Shown in pieces: positions 44,678 to 57,398 of a DNA stretch of 64,000 nt. The DNA is from Beroe ovata. Taxonomy: Eukaryota > Ctenophora > Nuda > Beroida > Beroidae. A model generated the notes under the pieces. That model had not been told where the DNA came from and did no database searches. It saw only the letters and a program-made list of their open reading frames with translations. The position numbers and the translations under genes are program-made. Numbering within the stretch: the stretch's first letter is position 1; every line of letters starts with the position of its first letter. The stretch is taken from positions 1 to 64,000 of the forward strand of contig CAMPET010000107.1 of NCBI GenBank assembly GCA_946803715.1. Direction: 5' to 3'.

Positions 44678-47600
44678 TCAGTTGTGGATACCGTTGTCAT
44701 GCCTCATGATCTGATATCCCGCCGCCTGCGGGATTGTCATGGCGGGCTGCGCGCCACCCATGTACGAGGGGTGCGCCACAACGCCCGCCGCTTGCGGCAT
44801 GATGATCACTTGTCGCTGGATTCCACCTGCTTGCATGGGCGCAGACTGAGGGGCGCCCCACTGTGCGGGTAGTGGCGCGGGCGTGGCGACCGGGCCTTGG
44901 TGTGTCCATGACTGCTGCCAGTTGGTGGGGTACTGGGGCATCATGACTGGGTACATAACCGCACCGTTACTGGCGGCCTGGCGGGGGTAAACATGGTGAT
45001 ATCATTGGTTAGACAACGTCTTGATACAATTGTTGTCATGGATATCAGAGTGACAACGTCTAGTCACAGCTGTTGTCATGGTAACAGTTGTTGTCATAGT
45101 TGCTGTCAAAGTTACAGCGTGTTGTCATGGTAACAACGTACCTCCTGGATATCTGACAGACTGTTTCGATGAAGGAGGTCGGATGACGTATGCTGACTGT
45201 CGATACTGTTACACTTGCTATCTGTCTCAATACTGGTCACAGAGATGATTTGGGGCAACACACCCATCAAGTCTGAATTCGATGTCGACCTGCGAAATAC
45301 AAAGCAATGAGAATCAATAAACAACTTAAATCTCAGAGTAATTGATATCGATGTGAACATTGATAATTTAGAACATAGAAAGGATCAGCTGCTTCTATTT
45401 ATAGAATGCTTTCTATGAGTATATGGGGATTGCATACAGACAACACGCGGATTTGGAACAGGAATCTGGAATACAGGCTGGGATATATAACACAGGCGGT
45501 AAGATTTAGACGCGGCTCTACTAGTTGAATCGGCTCTTCATGATTTTTCGACACAAAATAATCAAAAGTGAACATGGAAACGATAGAATCAGTCTGTGAT
45601 GTCAACTGACCCCGTACGACTGGATTTGACAACAGAGGGAGCGGAACTGAAAATAGTAAGTTGTTGTAACCATGGTAACGACATGTTGTGACCGGCATAG
45701 CAACCAATAGGTTGCTATTATAGCAAAACAAGACTTGACTAAAAGTACAATAATCTGCATTTACACGGATCATTTGGTGCTTCGTCTGGGAGTAGGCGGT
45801 CTCTAGTGAGAAATATGGTGGTGCTATGGTAAATGCATGACTACGATGTCGAAAAAGCGGTCGTGAGAAGGAATGAACAATCTCATAAAAGAATGCAACG
45901 CTACTTGGGTAAAGATGCAGGCTCTATAACAGTTCAGCTACATTAATTTCAGCACAACTAGAGCTACATATCATGTTTGACACGTGCAATATTTGCTGCA
46001 ATGCACGTGCTAAGGTAGCGCGCAGCAACTGGTGCAGCACGTGCGTCTGCGCACACCTTTTCCATAGTGGCGTGACATCCTCAGTGGATATTACACACCC
46101 GGGCTCATAGCCCCCGCAGCTCGGCGTGAGGGGACCGGGGGATTCAGTCGTGTGTTTCCGTCTTTGTTCCGTATTCCGTGAACTGGACAAACACGGCGTG
46201 AAGTGGGGTGTGCAGCGGGGGGGTTGTGCAGCGGGNNNNNNNNNNNNNNNNNNNNNNNNNNNNNNNNNNNNNNNNNNNNNNNNNNNNNNNNNNNNNNNNN
46301 NNNNNNNNNNNNNNNNNNNNNNNNNNNNNNNNNNNNNNNNNNNNNNNNNNNNNNNNNNNNNNNNNNNNNNNNNNNNNNNNNNNNNNNNNNNNNNGTGCAG
46401 CGGGGGGTGTGGGTCGGAGTTGTGCAATTGGGGACTTGGGTGAGGGGACAAGATGAGGGATATGCAGCAGTAGTGGCGTCAAATGGGGGAGTGGGGGTGT
46501 GAGGTGGGGGCGTCTTATAATTTCAGCAGAACCAGCAATAACAGATTCCACGGAATATCCTAGCGTTTTATCCGCGGAATCTTCTTACAATCCGACCAAG
46601 TGCGATAACCCCATATTAAATTAATTTTCTCACGACAGATATTATACTGAAACCTAATTATTGAAAAGTTACAATACCCTACCTGTCACGTGTCACAGCT
46701 ATGGTGTTCGTCACTTTCTTTTGGTACAAATTCCTTTTTTCTGATTCGTGTCTGAGATAATAATATTGCATTGCAATTTATCAATTATATAACAATTACC
46801 TTAATTTGATTGAATCGAATTTGCAATGCGCAACAACTAACAACCTCTCTCTACAGCAGAAAGGGGACTCATTCTCTTACCTAGCACGAAGTTCATCGAT
46901 TTCTGTATCATGTTTCGATATGAGGTTCAGATAGTCATGGTCCTTCCTAAACCAATCAGGAATATGTCTGACATCATCAATAACGTGGTGTGATGACGTT
47001 GTCATGGAAACAGGTTGGGTTGTCATGGTTACCGCAGAGGGCGCGATGTCAGTGACGGGTTTGCTGTTCTCCTTATCCTCGTTGGAAGGAATGGAGAATC
47101 TTTTGTCGGAAACGGAAGCGGCTGCAGCTGCAGCAGTTGCCGCCTCCTTCGTCTCATCGACAGGTTTGATGATAAATCTGGAGGGAGGCGCAGCGGTGGC
47201 TTGAGATGAATCTGAACCCTGCGATTGAAGTTGGTGTGGAAGGGGCTTATTATTCTGGGGACAGCGAAGTCATATACGAGATCTGGGATAATACTCATCA
47301 AATGGGTCATTGAAACCCATGTCTCTATTATATGATGACAGGTAGTATCTAGTACAGAGACCACTTCTTACCGGTTCGGATGGGGTCTGTAGAGTGGATA
47401 ACGAGCTACGTTCTACTGAGGATGAGGCAGGAGCGGGGGCAGTGGTCGCAGTCATCTGTTAGATGGAGATCGGGGTCAGTTTGGAAGGGGGGATTGAAGG
47501 GATCAAAGTGAGATTTGTGGGGCTATTTAGTACATGTGAGATAAGGGGTCAATGAGAGGGACAGAGGTCAGATATCAGTCAGGACTAGGAGTGAAAGGAG

Positions 47601-50600
47601 ATGGGGAGAAGTATGAGTGTGTGGCAAGGAGTGGATGAATGATATGAGAATTATGTCTGTCAAGTGCGTCCATGTCTCATTCAAGAAGCTGTCAAAATGT
47701 CAAACAAGTATGACATGTAACGAAGAATCAAACAGAACTAAAACGGATTTTTACGGAGAATTTCTTCTCCCTTTACGGTGAAAAAGCGAAATATTAGTGA
47801 AGTTATTTTTAGAAACTTGAAACAGAATTTGTGTCGCAGCATTCCAAACCAAGGGAGCTTATATTCAAAAGCTGGACTAAAACAAAACTCATTCGCTAAG
47901 ATCAGGAGGCATTCAATTTGATGACAGAAAGAGGCGTATAAAATATGAGCTAAATAATACTATATCACGTAATCCATAGTAAACCTACAACTAATTGAAC
48001 GAAAGCAAGGTTTTGGTTTTCGTCATTTTCAAAAGGGAGTTAGACCAAAGAATGTGTTGTTCGTTACAAATATTTTAACTACATGTCAGAGTGTTATTAG
48101 ACTGTTTAGTTGCATTTGTGATAAACGCAAGTGTTAGCTGGCCGATAGGAATGTAATGATAAATTTAGTTTTGTTGTGAATTCATGTTTTTCAGGCCGTG
48201 AGTGTCGCATGGCATGACGTACAGCGAGAGAGAAAGAGGGAGGGAGGAAGCCAGATAACGACTGTTATCAAATTCAGATTTACAATGACCAATCAAGGAT
48301 CAATAGATGAACGAAACCACACCAAATCAGCCGAATCTTGATCGAATTCAAACAAAATGAAACATTCTTCAAACCAAATTACACATGACACACAAAAACA
48401 CACACATGACACACACAAAAATACCATTCCAGGCAGTGCTACCTGCAACATTGAATGTGCCTTCCGGTGATATCTCAGGATTTTCATTTCTGGTATTTCC
48501 AGTATTTGCTATTCGGATGCTATTTAAAGAATTTCACGGTAGTATAAGAGAGGCCAAACACATGAAAACAACAAAAAACAAGAATAACCGGTTTGCCGGA
48601 GAGGCCCATGAAAATCAATTATCGGTAACCTAACTCCATTTCATCCTTACCGGACGTGGTCCCCCTAAGCAGTACAACACGATAAAAAGAGAGAGAGAGA
48701 GAGAGGAAGAGAGAGAGAACGCAAGTAATTTAACGAGATTAACTCTGTATATTCCTTTTCGCAACGAAATGAAATCTACTCCACGGTCTCTGTGCTCATT
48801 ATTTTACCAGATTTTTATAATGACCTGGCGAAATTCCAGCCCTCATATCAGGTTACAAGTCACGCCGGCAGGAAGAAGTTTCGGAGATAAGTCCAGTCAT
48901 GTGATGGTGTTTCGGAGAGGAGCGCGCGCCGCGCACACCCAATCTTGTCCTTTCATTGCCCGGATCGAGCGCACTTCACGCCGTGATCTCAAGGTTGGGC
49001 TGGATGCAGGTGGCAGGGAAACGTCAGCCCAGTTGTGGTTACCATGGTAACAGTTGATGGTGGACGGCATTTAACAAAGAGCGTGGGAATGATCGGGTAT
49101 CGGAATGTATCGGGGATGGCTATTTATAGAAACACACTGGACAAAGGATGGAGAAAGATGGTATTTATAGATTGGAAAACGTCAGACGTAGAACCTTGGG
49201 TCCTTGGATCTGGGGACATTGAGTTAAAGGCTGGTTTCAACTTTCAATAGGTATGCGGTAAAATAGCGGATATTTCTAAAAATAGGGGAACAATAACAAT
49301 ATTACTATTTGGATGGGAATGATTGGAATATAATTGAAAATCAGCCCACAGGTCACTTTCACAGACAATCCTAACCAACTAAACCTTATTGAACCGTGTT
49401 AAGTTCCTAGATCTGATGAATTTAAACCCGAAAAGCAGTTTTAAACAACAAAAACAATCGATTTCCCCGTAAAGCTCAACATATTCCAGGAAAAGGTTTG
49501 AATTTAACAAGGGCATGGTTTATTGCACCGGTTTACGCATGAGATTTAATAATCTTTCTCGTGACCCAGCCAATGAAAATTTATATTCAGACCACCGAGC
49601 ATAATATGCACATTTTCTTTGATGATATTCATGCAGTTGTGGAGAATTTGATTGATAAAGAAGTAAGTTTATTATTATCCTTGATTTTATCTTTAAGTAT
49701 TATTGAAGTGCATGCCGACCGATGTTGTATCTACTTTCTATAGTTTTAAAGATTGATATATCTCTCTTAAAACTGATGACCCTTCAATGGAGGGTTTTGC
49801 TCTTGAATACTGTACAAAGATCTGGCCGGGGGAACCAAACATTGATTCCCTTACCACTATGGATATCGGAAATAACAAGAGAACGAGTAGGATATTGGAA
49901 AAGTTTAATATCTCGATGTTAAATCAGAGAGAGAGAGGGAGACTACTACAGCTGGCTGTCTACAAAGATCACTTTCCACGTCTCTTTCTTCTCTGTCAGA
50001 TATAAAAAACAAATTAAGAAAACCGGAAGTTGGCAGCTTGAGAAATAAGGAGAGAGATCGTTATAATTGTGTGTGTGTGTGTTTTACAACACAAGTCTGA
50101 TATGATATCGGAAAGGCGATTTGGCGAGAAAAATCACTTTTTTAAACAAAAACAACGGATAATATCTGGAGGAGTGAAATGTGCGGAGGAGAATTCATCG
50201 CGGTTTAAACAGATAACGCTGCTTTTTCGCACGTACGCACAATAATCTAGCTAAGTATTATAGTAGCTTTTACAGCAATATACAAACATTTTAACTCTAC
50301 AATTCTTTAAGAAGTTCTTTTCATTTGCTCGAATATTAAACCATCAGTAAACCAACTATAGTATACATTTCGCAAAGGAGCAAAATATCAAAACATAATA
50401 TGATGGCTTGCAATTCGAAAAACCGCGAAAAAAATCGTGCATATCGATGAATCTCGAGGAAATTTAAATCGTGCTTATGAAGTTCATTGAACTTCCCCTC
50501 AGCGAAGATTTATCTCTCAACGCTCATCAATAATAAGCTGAAAACTTAAATCATTGTAAACATCGGAAGACGGTTAATGTTTGACTAAATATGACAAGAA

Positions 50601-53600
50601 GCGAATATTTTATTTCCGGCGATATCTGGAGATCGAGCGCTTGTGGCTTGCGCGCGAATCTGTGCGTGTATGTGTTTTTGCGTGGTTGATCATATAAGAT
50701 CAGACACACTTGTATGGGGGATGCATATCAGCTCAAGTGTGGGGGTGGTCATTTCGAACCAGGCGTGGGAAGTGACTCCCACACACGCGTACATTTTGGA
50801 TGCGTCGCACGATGGAATATGACGTCATCAACGCACTTTCAGTGTGAATGATGAAGTCATGTGGAACTATGATCAGCACATGGATTGGTTCAGTATGAGC
50901 ATAAGACACAAGATAACACTTTGAAACAAAGGAAGATTTAGATCATATTCACAGAGCATGATCTATAGTGATATACAGTCGTAACTATGGTAATGAGAGC
51001 AACAGTCATCAGGAAGTTTGTTACAAAATCGGTCGACGGAATCAGAAATGCGCGCCCTCGAAAGATTACCATGATTCCAACGTTTCATCGATGGCATCTC
51101 AAAAATCACAACCAGGACTCTCAAACACTGTGAATTTACCGGAACGCGTGAAAATCTATGAGGAAGAAAAGAGTGAAGGTGAGACTGATGACATTCTACT
51201 CTTGATAATATAATGTGTATGTGATTTCCCTCCCTTCTCTTCTCCTCCCTAGTGGAAAATGGAGAAGAAATAAGATGATGGTAGAGTAATAAACTCGTCA
51301 GAGAATCGGGTCGCACACACACACACTCACACACACACACACACATCATAAGACATGGATTATGACCGATCATCACGGATCTCGATGAGAGAGAGAGAGA
51401 GAGTAATGATTAGAACTATCTGTGTAGCATGTTGAGCGTGCATTTCATCCATGAGAGCAGTAATATTCTCCCTGGTTATTGTGGCGATTAATTAATGGCG
51501 ATACGACGATGGTTCATGAACGATCGAAATGATGAAGAAGATTCCATGCTGGTGGGTTACGAGCAATTCCGACAAAACAACCTTGTACAGATAAGGAACT
51601 GACTGCCACGTCTCACACCTCCAAAATCCTATCACTAACCTAAAACATGAGCTGTGCCGACCATAATACCAAAGCCGCCGCAACTGGCGGTGATTAAAAC
51701 AAGCAATAATTATAGAGCTATAACTGCTCCTTCATCAAACTGAACAGAGCAGGAGTAGGGGTGTACGTGTGGTGGAAGTATAATTATACCTGGCATCCAG
51801 CCAGCAGCAGCAACCACAACAACACACACACTGATCATTTCTACCGCGCGGCGCTCTTGTTAGATACATCTCTATGCAGCATATATAATACCTTCTCACA
51901 TAGAGAGCTCGTTAGATAAACGATGTAATTAGACCTCAAAAGGGAGGATGAGGGTGGTTTTCAACCGACATCCAGACGAAACGAAGAAGCGAGATGAATA
52001 AGAGATATATTACCAGGAAACAGATCTTTACTTCAGAGAATTATACTATAGAACATCAGTACTAGCCTCACACGTGATGATCGATTAGATATGATCGATC
52101 CACTAGTAGAGTCCCCTACTCAGATATAATCAGGAATATTGAGAGGAATCATGTTAAAGTGGACAAAAGGTGGACGGAAAGTGGACAAGAACGTATGAAT
52201 GAAAGGAGCTATAAGAGGATGAGGAAAGAGCAATGAAGCAGAAAATTCCAAGTATGTAAGATAGTATCAACCGGAAACAAGATATGAAGCTAAAAGAAAG
52301 TGTCCGCCTACTAAATTTCCACTTCACAGATTTCAGGAAATTGCGTCATTGCCATAGCATCGCGTTTGATAGGAATTCTGTCACAGAGTTCGAGATTTGA
52401 TAGTAAAGTACACTTGAAGAGCTGAAAAGATCATAGAAGTAAAAAAGCGACGGAATGTTCTCCGTTGAAAATAGACTGATGAAAACTAGACATGATTTCA
52501 TAAGCTTTGATTATTTGCGTCAAACTGTTGCATGATCAAACCACCAAAGCTGACGAGTGATTTGACTGTGGCAATCATATTCTACTACGTTGTTCAGTGG
52601 TAACACGTAGGTATTATCAAATACGCAGACCAGAGTCACATAGAGCTAGCCCCAAAGTGGTGTCAATACAGAGTGGTGTCAAGGAGAAGTACAAAGTAGT
52701 GTCAAAGTGAAGTGAGGTTTAGGTGAAGTTGTGCCAAGGGGCAGAGGTGTCAAAGTAGAGTGGTGTCAAAGTGAAGTTCTGCCAAGGGGCAGTAATGTCA
52801 AAGTGAAGTGGTGTCAAAGTGAAGTGGCGTCAAGGAAAAGTGGTGTCAAGGAAAAGTGGTGTCAATGGAAGCGAGGTATGGACAATGCGGTTTCCGACAT
52901 GAGAACAAGGGATTGTCAAAATATAAATACTGGCTGTCGTCAAGAATTCAAACACCAACCTTTGGCGCTGAAGAAGTACTGGTCGTGGTTGTTGGTACCT
53001 GCTGTGCCTGGTACGCCCCTGGTATGTTCCTGTGAGGGAGAAATGACGTCACGACATGACGCAAACACTGGGCTAATTAATAACTGTTAATTGGTCGGGT
53101 GGAGATACAAACGAAGCGTTTGTAACTTTCTTCTCATAATTTATGCACAATGCAATATTATTCTTTGACGTAAACAAAAATGTTTGTTAAGTTTTATCAA
53201 TCACGTGAGTTGTTTAGCACAGTTTAATTGAGTAATTACTTCAGTTTAAGCCACCCGAAATTTTATACATTGGTCATTGGTTAAGTTGTAACCGTCTGTG
53301 GGATTTGAATAATGCTCTCAAAATTCAACATCTTCACAGAATAATCAAATCTACCTGGAATATTGGACCAGATACTGGTCAGGATAGGGGCCTGGTTGCA
53401 TGACCTGCTGATACGGCATCGGTGACATCCCTGGCTGCATACCAGGCTGCATACCAGGCTGCATGCCAGGTTGCATACCAGGCTGCATACCATGCATTGT
53501 CTGGAAAGTCTGTAAGTTAAGTTACGCTCAAAGACGGTTTGATATGTTATGGGCTATGGTAACTGAAGATGGGGGACTGAGTGAGAATACCTGATATGGG

Positions 53601-56600
53601 GCAGGGTACTGGGGAGGGAACATGTACTGTGGACTCTGCATGTGCCCGGGCCCAAACATTGCTCCCACATGGGCAGGTTGGGGTTGCATGCTCATCATGT
53701 GCCCCTGTGGACCTCCTTGCATCTGACCAGCGGGCGGGTAAACGTACATCACATCCTGTAGCGATGAATGTGATGAAAGAGATGAGTTATGTGGAAACCA
53801 CATCAGATTACCACTCTGACCACGGATTAGCGACCCCCCTTATTGGTGATTGATACAAACCTGGGGTACACCGTACATGATACTGGGCAGTGGGGATACA
53901 AACCTGGGGTACATGATACTGGGCTGTGGGGATACGAACCTGGGGTACGTGATACTGGGCTGTGGGGATACTAACCTGGGGTACGTGATACTGGGCAGTG
54001 GGGATACTGCACACGCTACTCTTATCATCACTCTCTATGATCTTAGTTATCTTGAACTGTCCAGCGTCCTTCATGTCTCTGCAGGGAGCAAGAGATTAAA
54101 GTGTGTCCTAAACGCATCCACACTGCACGCACCGACTTTACTCTGATTTAGAGCCTCTACATTGTAGAGGGCAAAGCACAACGAATGATCGGTCAAAACA
54201 CCATCAATATTACACAGACTGTTCACCTGATGGCCGTGTTGGTTAGGGGAGGAGAGGCCCTGGCCCGAGGAGTGTTTGTCCCACTGTCATGATCAGTGGA
54301 CTTGGTGGAAACTTGATCAAAATCAGGCACCTGTCCTCCCTAAAGGATAAAACCACTGTACCCGAGTTGTTTGTGATAGTCAAAACCTTCTTCGGGATTG
54401 ATATAACATGATCAGATGCTCAATAGTGGGTCCCTGCCGTACCTTTTCCACGAAGCTTGACTGCGAGCTGACGGACTGAGAGTAGTGGGGTCTAACTTGG
54501 GCCTGCTGTTGATCTCTAGCCGATTCTCGATCACGCTGCATTTGGGCCTCCCTCTGACCCTGCCCCTCCCTTTGGGCTTCCCGTTCTCTTTGGGCCTCCC
54601 TTTCCCGTTGTGCTTCTCTTTCCCTTTGAGCTTCGCGTTCCCTTTGAGCTTCGCGTTCCCTCTGGGCTTCTCGCTCCCTCTGGGCCTCGCGTTCCCTCTG
54701 TGCTTCACGCTCACGTTGGGCCTGAGCCTCCCTTTCTCTCTGAGCTTGCTGTTGCTGTTGTTGTTGTTGCTGTTGCTGTAACTCCCTCTCTCGTTGTGCC
54801 TTGGCGTCGCGGTCTTGTTGCGCATCTCTCTGTTGCTGCACTGCAAAGTTACAGTGGAATTTAGCGATGCATCAAGAACAGTGATGCGGGCATGATGGGC
54901 TCATGAAAAGTCTCTTGTCTCACCAGTTCTAAAAGCATTTCTAACTGTTGATAGGAAGGAAATCTCACACAAATTTAGAAATTTTTCCTTCATAGTACGT
55001 GAGATGAATCATCTAAAAAACAACAGCACGAACAAAAGTATAGTGAGACCAAATTGCCAAAACCTCGACAACCAACCCCTACATTTGACATAAACTTACA
55101 ACAAGGTATAAACAACAAAAAACAAACACTCTCATGCTCATATGACAACAGCTGGCAAATGAGAAAACATACCTCTCTGTTGAGTCTCTGCACTGTTAAT
55201 CACTGGGGCATCCAAATCGGCACCCTGCTGGGTAAATTGGTTTAGAGGGTTAGCCTGGTAATACGCCACTGGTACACTTCCCGCACAAGGTTGCTGCCCT
55301 GGATTCAGGTATGGTTGTTGCCCTGGTTTCAGGTAAGGTACCCCGGTAGGATTGTAATAAGGCCCGGGTCGACCCGCAATGTTTGGCGACCACTGTGGTG
55401 TAGCAGGCGGACTTCGGTCACTGCCCAGATATTTCAGTTTGTAAACCGTACACGTTACAGCTGATTGGGGGGATTTCTGTAACGCGTGGGTGTTTGTTGG
55501 TGGTGGTTGCAGCATGGGTCTTCTCGTGTAGTGGTCAGGGTTAGGTTTGATTGGTGTTTGCTGAGAATTCGCTCTAAATGTGGCCGGGATAGGCTTTGTG
55601 TTTACAGGTTTCATCTTAACAGGACTGATAGGAGATGGTTTTGTTGGAGAAGACTGACAATTGACAATATTATGGTCTCGGTTAGCAACTGGAACAGCAC
55701 AGTAACTGTAGATACACGGTAATGACTGTGGCCTAGTGACCGGAGTGTTGCTAGGTGATGGCCCCTCGGGACTGCATAACGACATGGCCCTATGGCGTTG
55801 TCGTTGTGGTGATAGCACCGACCCGTGCCATGATAGTCTCCTGATAACGCGGTGTCGACGGAGATTGTTCTGATTGGTGCACGGAGCTTCCCCAGTGGGT
55901 GATACAACGCGAGACGCATCACGCGTTACCATGGGGTCACGTGACCCGCTGCTTTCGTCGCTAGGTGACAGTTTCTGACAGAGTTCTCCATAGTGCTCGG
56001 TGTAGTCCAGCGAGAAGTTCTCGCAAACGGCGCACACTTCGGGCACAGTTTCGAGGGGTGGTAATTGGTACATGACGTCATGGGAATCCGACATATTGAC
56101 GTCATAATGGCGAGGAACAACACATTGGTGAACAAGATTCCACTAGGAAGAGTAAGCTGATGCAAATGTTCATACGATAATATCTGGGAGAGTGAAATGA
56201 GCAATTGTGAGAAAATCACTGACACATGTTTCAAAAACTCGGTCTAAAGACCGGTGATCAAAGTGCGGTTTTCTTATAATTACCTAATTTTAATTGGTCA
56301 GATACGTATCAAATTGACGCGTATAATATAATCGGAGGATAATACCGGCTTCCATCGCACAGAATTTCCGTAAACAGTCAAAATAGCGGACTCTTTATGC
56401 ATGCTAAATGTACATACATATTCTCACTTGCTGAAGTAGCGTTTGTTATGATTGCATGCGAATATCTAAATTTCGAACCACTGGATCATAATGCTGGTGA
56501 GGTTTATACACTGTACAAGGCAAAGTTTGCAACTCTTACCCCTATGCAAAACAAAATATAGCAGGAACATGCATGCGTTCAACTAAACATATGAAACGAG

Positions 56601-57276
56601 AAGAAATACGCAGTCCACTATTGGATATGAAGGGAAGGAAAAGGAAACATGCTACGTTGTTGAAACCACTGTATAGAATACACACAATGCCATTTGATGG
56701 TTAAACGTGTACGCTTTTTGTTAAAAACCACTCATGTTCCAAAGCATTCGATAAGGAGTGTGTGTGTGTGAGAATTTGTACCGTGATTTCTAAAATTATT
56801 GTACATTCAGGAGAGTTAAAAAAATTTAAATCCTTGATTTTTGCTCAGAAATTCGGATGCAAGGGAGATCAAAATTTTCAGAACGAGACAAAGCTTCATT
56901 TTGCTGACACGATTGACACCATACATTCAATATTCTGCAGGGAATCGACACCCCCAAGTTGAATTCAGCAAGTTTGAAATAGAAACATTCATTTTAACAT
57001 ATCGTCAAGTAAATTGGAGAAATTGGCACAGTCTGACGCACTGTGAGAGCGAAAATTGCAGTGCATACTCACACTACAAGGTACAAACTCAAATCCGCAT
57101 ATTGTTTTCGGAGAGAGAAGTACATATGTTAATTAACAAAACTCGTGTGAGTGAATAATATAATTCGCTGGATAGGCTCCAAACAAGAATGAAATATACA
57201 TGTCAAGAAGTCAAATCAGGAATGTGTCATGTGTTGCGTCAAAACGTGATTCTGTATTATTACGTGGAGACGTGTG

Positions 57277-57321
<45 letters not shown>

Positions 57322-57362
57322 TGTGGNNNNNNNNNNNNNNNNNNNNNNNNNNNNNNNNNNNN

Positions 57363-57398
<36 letters not shown>

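Noticed and set aside
46126-46551. Open frames spanning the N run
   Set aside because: They are kept open only by the gap and the GTGCAGCGGGG repeats.
52731-53090. 119-codon plus-strand frame
   Set aside because: It translates the TGGTGTCAA minisatellite and the antisense of a WNK-like exon.
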